Below are positions 10,979-22,553 of a stretch of 64,000 nt of DNA, in pieces. Origin of the DNA: Zanthoxylum bungeanum (taxonomy: Eukaryota > Streptophyta > Magnoliopsida > Sapindales > Rutaceae); contig SKCR01021096.1 of assembly GCA_019454045.1 (NCBI GenBank), forward strand, positions 1 through 64,000, given 5' to 3'. The position numbers and the translations under genes are program-made. Below the pieces are notes generated by a model. It had not been told where the DNA came from. It saw nothing but the letters and a program-made list of their open reading frames with translations, and did not search any database. Numbering within the stretch: position 1 is the first letter of the stretch; each line of letters opens with the position of its first letter.

Positions 10979-13486
10979 TGTTGGAGTTAGTGTTTGGAGT
11001 GCCAATCCAAATAATGTATTGTACATTATATTTTATTATTTATTAATACATAACTATATTTTTATTTCAAACCTTATTAATGGTAATGTCATTATGTATA
11101 TTAGATTGATGTATACATATGCTAAGAATGATATCGACCTTAGAATAGTCTTTTAGTAATACTGGACACTATGTGATCCGACATTGGGATAATATTATTA
11201 TTATAAACTATTCTTGAAGTAAATATTCATAGTTGTTGATTTTGGAATACGGTTGAATTCTTATAACCTAGAAGTCTAGCACATGTCGTATATTGGAATT
11301 GGAGTTCCAATGGTTTAACCTGATATACCATAAGCTTTGGAAGCTCGCATAGACGTATGGGTATTCGTTGGATCGAATACTGTATGACTCACAGGTGATT
11401 CCTAATAGTTGGAAGTACACACCACCATCAATAGGAATCTCCTCGAGTCGAGTAGCATATGTGATCTTTTAGACTATAAGATAACATTGATTTTATGTAA
11501 GATCCTCTACAATTAGATGACATGTATGTCATAAACCTTTCATGGTCTAGCTTCTAGATGTTTGTTGGGTGTGGACCGATACACTCGTTAATCAAGTGCT
11601 TATCAAGATATGATATATTGGCACGTATGTATACCATAAGGGGTTTTAGGTATCTATGTGAGAAAGTCACAATTCTTAAGACTTTGACCAAAACCGATCA
11701 CTTAAGGTGGATCGCATTATTTGTAAAGAATCGTGGACATGTCGATATAAGATGCACGCCTTGGAAACTTGACACTGTATATATGTTTCCTAAGCACAAC
11801 TTGGATAGCCTTCGACGGAGAGATTGATAAACATATGTGATTTCCTCGACTTGTATAGTTCAGAATGGTCGTTTGTGTTCTTCGTGAATTCGGAGGTAGC
11901 CGAATTTTGTACATATTAGCTAGGCTTATATGACGAAAGTGTATGGACTTAGAGAGTCCCACAATATGAAGTGTACTCGTTGAGCACTTGGGTAGCCGAT
12001 ATTTTTTTATAATAAATTATATTCGATATTATAATTATCAACTAAGATAATTAAGTGTTTTTGGATAACATTGATTATTTACTTTGACCTAATTGGATTA
12101 ATTGGATTAATCCAAAATTACACAAGGGCTTTATTGTAATTTCATAAATGTATCTACCATTTGAGGATATTTTGGTAATTACAAATATATAATTATAGGT
12201 GTATTTGGCTTGATTTAATTGGATTCAATCAAAATGGTAGACATGTAACTAATCCATTAATTAAACTTTGTCTTGATTTAATTGGATTAAATCAAAGTTG
12301 TAGACAAAGGTGATTAGTCACATCTAATTATACATATTTAGAAAAATTAGATTAAGCCCACATAAAAGTTGATTAGAACTTTTATTAATTAAAAATTACC
12401 TAAATTTTGCTATAAATAGCAAGCTTGAGCAAATGTTTTAATCAAGCTTAAGAAAGCAAAAACAAGCAAGAGTTAGAGAGTTAGAGAAGTTTTTAGAGAA
12501 GTTTTGGAAGATCTCTATAACATTTCAACAAGGAGAAATCAAGATTGGATCTTGGAGTCAAGTCTTTTTCAATAAGGAGAAAGGGATTGGATTTTTACAT
12601 CAATCTTGCTAGGTAAGTTTGATATTCTCATAAGCTATGTTTTTTATTAATGAGTTTTCATTAGTGAGACATATAGTGATGAATTATGTATTGGATACAT
12701 AATAGCATAACTTGAAGTTGAAATTAGGCTAATTAATTGTGTATAGATGCTTTCGAAGTATAAACACAATATGCTTGTAATTGGGTCAAATATGTTCATG
12801 TTGGACATGGAACAATTAATAAGAGTTTGGAACTCTAGATTAAAGCTTAGAGTTATGGTTACCATTCTACAATAACTTGACCACCTTTAAGTGACCTAAA
12901 ATTGTTCATGAGTCATTTTATTATGGGATTCTAGATTGGTTTGTATTTTGATTCAAATAAATACATATATGTATTTTAAATACATGTATGTTTGTTGTAT
13001 AACATAGGTTGATGATGGTTTTGATGCTAAAATTGGATTTAATGTGTATTGAAATATTTGGAGAAAATTGGAAGTGTTTAGAATTGATTTGAAGAAAAAA
13101 TTACTCACTGCCAATATTTTACATAAAGCGGCGTTGCGACTCTGATCCCTGGTGTTGTGACACTCAACATTCAGTGCTGCGAGAGTCGCGACGCTAGGCA
13201 TTGGGCGTCGTGACTCCGAGCTCTCACAGATTGGGCGCCGCAATGCCCAAACTTAAGCATCGCGACGCGCCGTGACCTGATGCCAATGCTGAGGCTTCAT
13301 TTTCTCCATTTTGGAGTTTTGTGGACACAAATTTGGTCCCCGTTTTTTCCTACGGACTCGTAATGGAATGTAATTTTCCATAAAATAATTTAAAAATACA
13401 CCCATGCTAGATATCCATGGGGTTAGACCCACTTCCACTGCGCGGGGCACCGATCCGTTCCTAGAGGTTCCACATCCGCCCCAACA
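10979..13486 (+). repeat. Copia-A 3' LTR with an insert
   Basis: LTR sequence runs 10979-11998 and 13269-13486, starting TGTTGGAG after the purine tract AAGTAGGAG and ending CCCCAACA. It matches the 5' LTR, in which the two parts are contiguous (GGGTAGCCG joined to TGACCTGATGCC). The interruption is the insert at 11999-13268. Confidence 0.85.
11999..13268. mobile_element. 1.27-kb insert in the Copia-A 3' LTR
   Basis: This insert is absent from the 5' LTR, so its edges can be read by comparison; GCCG is repeated at both junctions. It is AT-rich at the left and holds a TATA-like word (TATAAATAG, about 12411-12419) followed by sequence typical of an LTR R region. Its last 150 bases are GC-rich with GTCGCGACGC-type words. 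I see no open reading frame of note and no TG...CA ends. It may be a truncated LTR of another gypsy family. The class is uncertain. Confidence 0.55.
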
Positions 13487-14312
13487 GTATTTACATGTAG
13501 TAAAGTCCCTCTAAAGTCAACTCTTGATCGAGCGTGGGCCATGAAGTTTTTAAGCCCTTAAGTCGATCATAGGATAAGGAAAATAATCATATGTGGGATC
13601 TATGTATCAGTAAAAATCATTTTCGGAATACGTATGCTCCGACCAAAGACTTGATCCCCGCGTATGACATTTTTTACTAAGACTCAAGCTCATATATCTG
13701 AGCCAATAGATTCCATCTTGATCATCACATGTCTTCATACATTAAAAACGTATTGCTAAAACACTTCTTTTACCATGCATGGCTAGTGATGTGTCTTAAT
13801 GCAGACGACAACCATGACATCTCAGGTCAAAGGACTAATGGTACACTAGTACGGTTGTGTGATAAATCATTACTACGAATAATCTTTCATGTGGTTCGTC
13901 ACGTTTAGTAACACGTTTCTCAAACACATTACCCACATTCATACTCTTGTGACGTGAGACTCTAATTATCTGTATCAAATATTGATTTATGATAGCATCA
14001 AAAATATCTCAATCATGTGATGTGATCATCTCTAGTTATATCACCTCAACCGAGAACAGATTCAGATGTATTTAAATCGAAACTTTGTACCCATATCTAT
14101 AACTTTTTACAGATAGAGTCTAGACACGAAATACCCTACAAGATCTCATTTTCCATAAAGTATAAGATATCAACTGAACAAATGCAAAATATTATAAGAT
14201 TTTCATTATATTAATCGTAAATAAATTTATGAATAATTAGAAGATTATATTACATAAGGATGATATCCATGAACCGTATAACATGATTGGTTCTAGGGCA
14301 TATCCCCAATAA
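13487..14312 (-). repeat. Long LTR, right part (split by Copia-A)
   Basis: Continues the LTR whose left part is 3692-5097. The first five bases are the GTATT target duplication of Copia-A. It ends GGGCATATCCCCAATA, after which hAT transposase coding resumes (AATTCTACCTACTTG). No genes are visible in it. Confidence 0.5.
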
Positions 14313-15510
14313 ATTCTACCTACTTGATGTTGGAGGAGACAGAGATTTTTGAGAAAGCCTTTTATAGGATAAAAGATGATGATCCTAGGTTTAAGTTGTA
14401 CTTTTTTTGGGTTAAACTTAAATGGCCTCCTAGATTGGATGCTTGGAGCCGATGTAAATGCCTAGTGAAGTTTTTGCCAGTATTTTATGATGTTACTCTT
14501 TCATTTTCGGGTTATTTGCATATGACTTCAAATAATATTTCAATGAATTTGTAAGGATTTAAACCATATTGCTTCAATATGCCAAAAATGGTGATTTATT
14601 GTTAGAAAGAATGGCTATTGATATGAAAATATTTTGACAAATATTGGGAGAATCCTACAAAAGTGAATTGGGTGTTATTTGTTGGTATTGTTCTTGATTC
14701 AAGGTGCAAAATAAAATATGTCAAGTTCTTCTTCTCTCAAGTTTATGACGTTTCTAAGACTTTTGATATTGAGACTCGGGTGTTAGATGCCTTGAATGAT
14801 TTGTATAAGTCCTTTAAGGATGAATCTTCAGCGGAGTGACTCAGATGAGTGTGCTAACTACCAATGATATTATTTCGGTGGATAAGACTAATTTTATTGG
14901 AAAAGCTCGAAAGTTTCTTAATTTTCAATTCAAAAAGTATTTGTTGGATAAGCAAAGTATGGAGACTCAATGTAAGTTGATTAGATATTTGTCAGATGGG
15001 TGAGAGGAAGATTTAGAAACTTTTTATTTGTTGAATTGGTGGAAAATGAATTCTTCCAAATATCCAACTCTCTCTAAAGTAGCAAGGAGTGCTTTGGTTA
15101 TTCTGATCTCTACAGTGGCTTCCAAGTCGGCTTTTAGCTCGAGTTGCAGGATAATTGATCAATTTAGAAGTTCATTAGCTCCTGCGAAGATGGAAGCTTT
15201 AATTTATGTTCAAAATTGATTGCGATCTATGCCTACTCAAATGGATCTTCGAGTTGCGATAGATGATGTAGAAAAATTTGAGGAATTCGCTTCAAGTACT
15301 ATTTTACTTAAATTTATTGAAATTAATATTTTTTTTAATATAATAAAATGTGAATTCTAATTAATTGAGTTGTTCCTTTATTTCATTATTATGTTATTAT
15401 TGTAGAATTAATGTGATCAAGTTCTACTTGTACGATTGAGCCTAACTTGCTTAATGATGATATGAACAAAGATGCTAGTTCCGATGATGAATTCATATAA
15501 GGTTGTATGT
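14313..15510 (+). pseudogene. hAT transposase, C-terminal half
   Basis: Resumes at the residues STYLMLEETEIFEKAFYRI, the direct continuation of LLCLDVKTRW at 3691. Further landmarks are the segment like VKFLPVFYDVTLSFSG (about 14472), a VLDSRCKIKYVKFFF-like part (about 14690-14730), and the C-terminal hAT dimerisation domain, open at 15028-15219 with LLNWWKMNSSKYP and ASKSAFSSSCRIIDQFRSSL. An AT-rich stretch at 15300-15400 looks like an intron, and a short acidic tail ending DASSDDEFI stops at about 15500. Frameshifts and stops (TGA at about 14837 and 15001) show it is dead. Confidence 0.8.
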
Positions 15511-15728
15511 TCTTACTTCTGATTTCTCCGTATCTTATTTCTATATTGAAATTCAATTTATTTTATTCAAATGTGTTGTTTATAATTTCATATAATTGAT
15601 GAGCAATATAATTTGATATTACATGTTTAACAGCCTTACTAGAAATTTAGAAATAACCTTGCTAGTTATTATTATTGAGAATTATTTGAAAAACAAGGAG
15701 ATGATATAGTTCTTTTTTATTGTTGATA
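15511..15728. other. AT-rich non-coding stretch after hAT
   Basis: I see nothing coding here. It may include the 3' untranslated part of the hAT element. It ends at the MITE beginning at 15729. Confidence 0.4.
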
Positions 15729-16184
15729 AGGGGTGTTCACAGGTTGGGACGAGTCGGGTTTTTTGAAATTTCGTGATACCTGATCGGGTTGGGTCACGGA
15801 AAAATCGGGTCGCGGGTCGGGTCACGCGAAGGTGGAACCCGATCGGGTTCGGGTCGGGTTGTCGGGTCATTAAAAAAATAAATTTTTAATGAATTAATTA
15901 TTTTGAAATATAAAAGTAGTTATTTTATGTCCCAAAAATTATCATATATATAAAGTGTTAATACAAAAAAGTAATACACAAATGATAATAGTAAAAAATT
16001 TTAAAAAATAATAAAAATTTTAGAAAAATAATAAAATTTTTAGAAAAATAATAAAATTTTTAGAAAAATAATAAAAATATTATAGGGTCAGGTCAGGTCG
16101 GATTTTAGTATCAAACCCGTTGCCAAACCTGAAAATTTTGGGTCAGGTCGGGTCACGGGTTGAGCCGACCCTATGAACACCCCT
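15729..16184. mobile_element. hAT-like MITE with GGGTCGGGTC arrays
   Basis: The ends are inverted repeats AGGGGTGTTCACAGG and the reverse complement of AGGGGTGTTCATAGG. Next to each end lie clusters of GGGTCGGGTC-type words, and the middle holds four copies of a 17-base AT-rich unit (TTTTAGAAAAATAATAA, 16018-16080). There is no coding sequence. Possible 8-base flanks TGTTGATA and ACATGATA agree at five of eight positions, so the duplication is weak. Size and ends match the hAT-like MITEs at 2986 and 58405. Confidence 0.68.
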
Positions 16185-16198
16185 ACATGATATGGGTT

Positions 16199-17293
16199 GG
16201 CTATTATTATTATTTTTTTTGATTATTGGTCCAAATACAAGAAAACCATGAAAGCAGGGAAAAGCCCATCGCCAAACAGATTTAGTCCACCAACAAGAGC
16301 CCAAAGCCGGTCTATACCCCACAAACTCGGGCTTTGCGCACACTTTGCCAGGCCAACCCACACTATATCCAAAATCACGGCGCCAGCAGACCAAAAACAG
16401 TCCACACCATGACGGCCCACGATAAGCATCACTTGCAAGCGTGTCACGAGCGGAGCGCCCAGCTTCCACAGTCCAAGCAAAGACACAACCCAAGAGAGCA
16501 AAAAATCCCACATCGCCCAGCTAATGACCAAGCTTTGAGCCAGGACAAACTGAAAATAAATCAGACCAAGAGCCCAGCCCCAATACTCGAAACTGCCCAA
16601 GTCAACGGAGCCGAAAGCCCAAAAACAACCTCCACACGATTTAGAAGCCCACAATCAGCAAAAAAACCCTGAGAAACAATTGTAGGCCCACGGCAACGTG
16701 CCAACACCAAAATCCGTGAGACCCATATCGGCCATAGCAACACACTAACTCCACCCAGCTAAAACAGTCCCAAATCCAACATCGATTAAAACACAAAAAG
16801 CAAGGAGATGAGAATAGAAAACCCATCCCATGCCCAAATCCCACATCGATTAAAACACAAAAGGCAAGGAGATGGGAAAAAACAAAACCCATCCCACAAT
16901 GATCATTCAAAACCAGAGACAAGATCAACCCAAAACTGCAACTATCAGCCAACAAAAAAATCCGAGAGACCTGCCATCCCAGTGCCATTTCGGTCCCTAC
17001 TCAAAAAAACCAATCTGCTTCTAACCGAATCACAAATCTCCTTCACTACTTGGTCCTCAGAAATAGAGCATCTGTCAAACACCCTTCGCTAGAACAATTC
17101 GAGCAACTATACAAGTCAAGTCTCCTTTCTTCTTCAAACGCACCATGGCCCATCTGAGAAGATTTGTCCACTCCAAATGAGGCCATTGGATTGGGACTTT
17201 CAAAGAAACAATTTGCCAAACTGCAGAGGAAAAAGGACAATCAAAGAAAAGGTGTCTATGCGTTTCTGTATTAGAGGAACAGAGCACACAACC
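16199..17293 (-). pseudogene. LINE, 3' part with zinc-binding domain and 3' UTR
   Basis: Read on the minus strand, coding from 17293 begins GCVLCSSNTETHRHLFFDCPFS, then AVWQIVSLKVPIQWPHLEW. This is the zinc-binding domain that follows the reverse transcriptase in plant LINEs (C-x2-C...H-x4-C). Coding decays below about 17050 and a long T- and G-rich 3' UTR follows, ending near 16199 with an A-rich tail (AAAAAAAATAATAATAATAG on the minus strand), as expected of a LINE 3' end. The 5' part is at 19827-20430 beyond a solo LTR. Confidence 0.75.
16780..16915 (-). repeat. Tandem duplication in the LINE 3' UTR
   Basis: Two adjacent copies of about 65 bases share the plus-strand words CATCGATTAAAACACAAAA, GCAAGGAGATG and CCCATCCCA. 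They differ at several positions. The duplication lies in the LINE 3' UTR; no function is evident. Confidence 0.7.
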
Positions 17294-19826
17294 TGTTGTG
17301 TGAGGAACAGACAAACCCGAGTGCAGCGGAAACCCGCCCGAGATCAAATCGCGAGCGAATAAAATATATATATTTTATAATTTTCGGCAGTCCTTAAAAA
17401 TTAAGTGGGTTTAAAATTTTTAATTACAAACTTAAAATTTGCAATGCATTAAAACATTTTCATGTATTAAAAATTACCATAAGTCCATTTAAAAATTTCA
17501 ACACACTTTAATCAATTTATCAACTATTGACAAATTAAAACTAAACATCCTAATTATTTCCAACACTTGAAAATAATCCAAACATACTAAAATTAATTTT
17601 CCAACATTTGAAAAAATTAATTCAAGCATACAATATAATTTTCCAACTCTTGAAAAAATTAATCCAAGCATTCAAAATTAACATATCAACTATATACTAA
17701 TTTTCAACACTTAAATGCTTCTAATTCCTCACATACATGCTACCAATTTATCCAACACTTCCATAACAATTTTTCTCAACTAAAATTATCAACAAATTGA
17801 AAAAATAAATTCACAAATTAAATGTACCAACAAGCTTTGTCAATTGATCCTTCCTTCAAGCTTTTCCAAATTTTCCAAGCTTTAAGCTTTCTCCAAATCT
17901 CTTCTTCCTCCACCAAATTAAGCAACAAGGAACAAATCTTGGTGATCAAAAGGTGGTTTGATCACTCAAGAGTAGCAACCAACTTTTCCCCAATTTTAAC
18001 TCTTAAAACCCTAGGAAAAAGAAAACCTCAAGAACATAAATTAACCTTTAACATTTAGGGATTAATTCCATGGACTTGATTATATGTAGGGTAATATTTG
18101 GTGAGATTATTGGCTTGGATTATGAAAACAAAAATCAATTTCTTTCTCTTGTTTCTGTCGGCAGAGAGCAAAGAAGCAAAATGAAGGTTTCTTTAATTCA
18201 TTTTCTTGTTTTCGGCAGAGAGGCAGAGAAGAAAAAAAGTGAAGTTCTTTTTCAATTTTTGCTTTTTTGTTTTTATTAAAAGAAAAAAAAAAAAACCTAA
18301 CCCAAGCCATATAATATAACCATGGTTTAAAGAATCTTTTATCTACACCACTGTTTCAAAAAAACAACTCAACCATAGTTAAATTATCTCACCAACCAAG
18401 GTAACTAAATTGCAATTAAAAGATTTTAGTTACTTTAACTAAAAACATTCAATTACATTAACTAAAGTTACTTTAATTAATTAAAACATTTATTTGTATA
18501 AACCAAGTAACTAATTTTATATATTAATTTAACAATTAAATTAATTTCACAAAATAATACTAATTTAATGTAAATCAAATTTACATTTATTATACAATAA
18601 AAATTATATCAACTCTTGATATAAAATTAATTAATTCAATTCATCTCATGAATTATCAGATTAAACAATTTAATCCTAAAAACCCAAAAAATATTTGTCA
18701 ACATTTGACGAAAGGTCGCCCTAGTGCTCAACGAGTAAACTCAATATAATGGAACTCTCTAGGCTCACGTTCGGTTGTTATTTATATATATACATATATA
18801 TCTCATATACTTATATACATATTTCATGAAGGCCTGTCCACCTACAAATCATGACTAAACAACACGACACGTCGAACCATGCAAGTCGAGGTTAAAACGC
18901 TAATGTATAATCCCTTCGTCATTGTTTCCAATTGAGTAAGGTTATAGTTATACTGTCAAAACCTTATCTACTCAATATATGAAATTTTCATCCTTATATT
19001 CCATTAATAAATAATATAGCAAAACTCTTTTTGAATATTATTTATAATGTCAAAGAAACAATTTCTTCAACGAACTTTCGGCCAAAAGATTTCCGGAATA
19101 CATTCTAAAAATTTCTGGAAACAAAATCCAACCATATGGACTGACGAATCCTCATATTAACAACCACCGATCTTCGTGAGCATCGGTCTATACCTAACAG
19201 TCATCCAGAGGCCAGACCATGAAAGGTCTCTGACATGCATGGTATCAGGCACAGAGGATCATTCACAAAGACCACCGTGGTGTCTCAAGTCAAAGGACCA
19301 CAATAACTACTCAACTCGAAAAGATAACTATTGACAGTTTTATGGAATATCTATTAGTCATCTTTTATGAGTTAATTCAACATTCATTCAACTAATGAAT
19401 ATCTGCATTTCTATACGAACTTCCGCTAAGCTCACAGTCTGTTGAGACAAACCATATGTCCATTACATATATAGACAATGCACTAGTCTTACCAATATAA
19501 TGACCGACCCATGTCAATATATCTAGACTAGGAATAATTTATATTCGAGAGAATGCGTGATATTTCTCAACACCATTTGCAACTCTTGCAACTATATCAC
19601 CATATGTAGTAACTCTCGGGTCTTTACTAAATTCATATAAGGTTCCGAGTGTAACTCGAAATCTCTAACTCTTAGAGTAATCTAACAATTAGATTTACAT
19701 TATATAAATAAAGTAAGAGTTTTACCATATTAATAAATAAATAACCATGATAAAATAAATATTATATTGCATAAATATCAAATATTCATACAAAAAGTGA
19801 ATGGTGCTCGATCACCATTTCCAACA
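17294..19826 (-). mobile_element. Solo LTR, 2.53 kb, inside the LINE
   Basis: It begins TGTTGTGTG and ends TTTCCAACA and is flanked by the exact 5-base duplication CAACC (17289-17293 and 19827-19831). Removing it joins two parts of the LINE zinc-binding domain within the residues DGCV/GCVLC, which confirms both edges. Read on the minus strand it starts TGTTGGAAATGGTGATCGAG, like LTRs of long-LTR copia elements. There are no gag or pol genes, so it is a solo LTR left by recombination between the two LTRs. Confidence 0.85.
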
Positions 19827-20430
19827 CAACCATCATTCTGCACCACTCCAAACCGCAAGAGCCTATCCATTGTATGTAGTCTGCCCATAGAAGCTAACCA
19901 AAACATGAAAGAATGCCTAGGGATATGGCCTTTAAACCAAAGCAAGTGGTGAATATTATTGACACTTCTTCTGTTTCTTAAGGTATCCCAAGCACTGTCA
20001 ATTGAGAATTTGCCTGAGCCACAACCTTTCCAGACATACCAATCCGAAGTTCCAGGAGTAGGTAAGAAATGAATAGAATCTTAAACCTCCTTTAAAGCAG
20101 GGGGGCTATCAGGGAAACTCCATCTACCATCACATATTATTTGGGCCACCTTAGCATTAGGGTCAAGACCTGTTTCCTTTAAAGTTCTAAAACTGAAAGT
20201 GTTGCAAAGGGGTCCCGTAGGAAGCCAATAATCCCTCCTGAGGAAAGCAGACAGACCATCACCAATGCGCACTTGAAAAAGACCAGAGCACCAAGACCTG
20301 CTTTTAAGAATTTTATTCCATATCCAAGAGCTGTTCGAGGTAGGGGTCAAGTGCCAAAATGATCGACCTCTGATAATAGTATCATGAATCCACCTAGCCC
20401 AAATAGAACTTTTGTCATGGTCAAGATGAA
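19827..20430 (-). pseudogene. LINE, reverse transcriptase C-terminal region
   Basis: On the minus strand the sequence from about 20430 encodes WARWIHDTIIRG-like residues, then the open part 20350-20081 (NSSWIWNKILKSRSWCSG and RIGDGLSAFLRRDYWLPTGPL), then WKGCGSGKFSIDSAWDTLRN, then GHIPRHSFMFWLASMGRLHTM. These are the usual landmarks between RT and the zinc-binding domain in plant L1-like LINEs. A stop lies near 20080. The RT catalytic part is absent, so the copy is 5'-truncated, as is common for LINEs. The remaining 3' part is at 16199-17293. Confidence 0.78.
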
Positions 20431-21297
20431 TAAAATTTAAAAATATAAGATTAAATATTCATAAACTTAATAGATAATTTTTTAATAATAAGTGATAAGA
20501 AATACGGGTTTTTTTTTTAAATAAATTTATATTTTTTTAAAGATTTTATACCATCTATTTATAATAATGCATGGTAAAATTTAATTGAATATATATTTTT
20601 ATTCAATAACTGCAATCAAAAAATTATAAAAAGATTACCACAAAGATCGGTATTGAATTAGAATCATTTGTTTTATATAAGCCTTAATCTAAACAATTTT
20701 TAATTTTTTTTAAAAAATAAATGTAAATCTAGAAGTTTACTAGGAATAAAGTGATTGTGCTATCTCAAGGGGTTACCCACTTGTCTAGATTGGGATGTGT
20801 TTGGTAAACAATGGCTGCACAGTTAACCTAACTCTAAGATCTTTGATGAGTTAAGATTCTTTATATTCCATTTTTTTTTTTTTTTTTTTTAAGTGTAGAA
20901 AAAGTATCTTTCCATATTAGATTTTGTTACACGAAAGCGAAATCGTTAATTTCCATTTTATCCTTATATGAAATTACTTAAAAGGACAAAGAGGTTTTAA
21001 AATCCCGATTATTATTATTATTTTGGTTACAGTCACAAAAGTCCATAACTAGACAATAAAATAATAGATTTAAATTCATTTGAGGTAACCCAAACCTTCC
21101 AAAAATTGATATTTCAAGGGACCAACAACCTCTCAAAATAACTATATAAATAAAAATACAAATGTAAAGATAACTATTGTTAAAGATAATAACTTCACCC
21201 CTAAAAAGAATAACAAACATATTACATAACTTATTTTAAATACATAAAAGATAAATATTATTATAAAAGATAATACAAAATAAATAAATAAAGAAAT
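20431..21297. other. AT-rich intergenic DNA left of Gypsy-2
   Basis: No coding sequence. There is a T run at about 20868-20890. The last 270 bases or so (from about 21000) resemble 57780-58040 on the other side of Gypsy-2, with the shared word AAAGATAACTATTGTTAA at 21165 and 57948. The last five bases, GAAAT, are the Gypsy-2 target duplication. Confidence 0.6.
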
Positions 21298-21937
21298 TGT
21301 TGATGGTGTTTTCAGGCACTATGATATTTAAAGCAACACGACAATGGTAGAAGGTTAATTCCCTTCTTGGGTGAGATCACTAACACCGACCCGACCCATA
21401 AAAAACCAGCAGTAAGGGCCCGAGCGTTTTACAAATAAAAGACCGACCACAACATGAAGATACCGAGCACTTGATTATCGGCGACCGAGCACTGGAATTC
21501 AAGATGACCAGGCACTTATCAGGTCAACAGAAGCACTCCCGGTACAAAAGACTATCATGACCGACCACATGAAGACCGGGAGCACGGCGGGATATGCTCC
21601 AGAAGATAAGTTATCATACTTTCATGGGAAAACTGAGGAGTCAGAGTCCTAGTAGGATAAAAGAAGTAAAAGATAGATTTGGTAAAAGGTTTCTTTGAGG
21701 GAGCAGGAGATTGTTTCAACTAGGAAACCTCATACTAAGAGGAATCTGATTCCTTCACTATTATAAATAGAAGGGTAGAGTATGTGTAAAAGGCATCAGA
21801 ATCAAAACTTGTAAGAAAAAGCACAAGAGATACAAGTTTCAGCAATAAAAAGTATAGTCCTGTTTGTGTCCGTGGAAGTAGGTCGGGTAAAAATCCGCCG
21901 AACCACGTTAAATCTCCTTGTTTGATTGGCGCATTAT
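21298..21937 (+). repeat. Gypsy-2 5' LTR, first part
   Basis: Matches the 3' LTR at 56830-57465 with about twenty differences counted by eye over the whole LTR. It is broken at GCATTAT by Gypsy-1; the rest of the LTR is at 46041-46165. Confidence 0.92.
21762..21770 (+). promoter_or_regulatory. Gypsy-2 TATA box
   Basis: TATAAATAG in the 5' LTR, preserved in the 3' LTR at 57294-57302. It is the likely core promoter of the sense element transcript. Confidence 0.65.
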
Positions 21938-22545
21938 TGTAGGCATTGCATTTTTGCATGTGAAACCCGATGATGAGTCTCAGTTGGAGGCACTACCTTT
22001 TTAGCTAAGGATATTGCGGGAAACGAAGGTCGGAAGGGGAAATTCAGAATAAGTACGTCATCAGATTCATTTCGCAAGTTCACTGTCTTCGTTAGTGCTG
22101 CGTTCGTTACTTCGTTCGAACGTCAGGCAGATTGCGGACGTTCGTGTAGCGTTCAAATGGGCGTTCGAACGGAGTCGGTATTTCTGGTTTTGCTGCTAGC
22201 CTCGCACCCCAGGCCAATTAGCCCCCCAAAGCCCATAAAACACATCCCAATTAATAAAACACATTTAAAACACATGGGAAATTGAATTAAATAGTAAATT
22301 AAATATTAAGGTAAATATTAATAATGTATTTGAATTAAATAAAATAATTAAACTATTTACCAATTAAATAAAACATAATATAATCATACCTAATTAAGAC
22401 AAATCACACACTAAATTAAAAAGATGTCATGCCTAATTAAATTCAATCATAACAAATTAAATATTTTGCATTCCTAATCTAGCCAAATTTTGTCCCCCCA
22501 TCAAATCCCTTCCTTGTGAGACAAGGTGAAGCCCTAGCCTTGCTC

Positions 22546-22553
22546 TATATAAA
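22546..22553 (+). promoter_or_regulatory. Gypsy-1 TATA box
   Basis: TATATAAA followed by CAACCCC in the 5' LTR, kept in the 3' LTR at 43539-43546. It lies about 600 bases inside the LTR, a usual place for the U3 promoter. The CAT-rich sequence 30 or so bases downstream would hold the transcription start. Confidence 0.6.

Larger units (their letters stand above)
5098..13486 (+). mobile_element. Copia-A, decayed Ty1/copia element
   Basis: A full-length but heavily mutated copia element: 5' LTR, tRNA-Met-type PBS, then gag, protease, integrase, reverse transcriptase and RNase H in copia order, a purine tract (AAGTAGGAG) and 3' LTR. It is flanked by the perfect 5-base duplication GTATT (5093-5097 and 13487-13491). 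It sits inside a long LTR (3692-14312). Its 3' LTR holds a 1.27-kb foreign insert (11999-13268). The two LTRs differ at many positions, so it is older than the elements at 21-57 kb. Confidence 0.88.

Noticed and set aside
15721..16192. 8-base target duplication for the MITE at 15729
   Set aside because: TGTTGATA and ACATGATA agree at only five of eight positions, too weak to assert.
16143..16988. Overlapping minus-strand frames rich in tryptophan, phenylalanine and leucine that look like membrane proteins
   Set aside because: They lie in the T- and G-rich 3' UTR of the LINE and are open on both strands; composition explains them.
17294..17362. Apparent extension of the LINE zinc-binding domain (PLHSGLSVPHTTG) into the solo LTR
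   Set aside because: The CAACC duplication and the true continuation at 19827 place this stretch in the LTR; the open frame there is chance.
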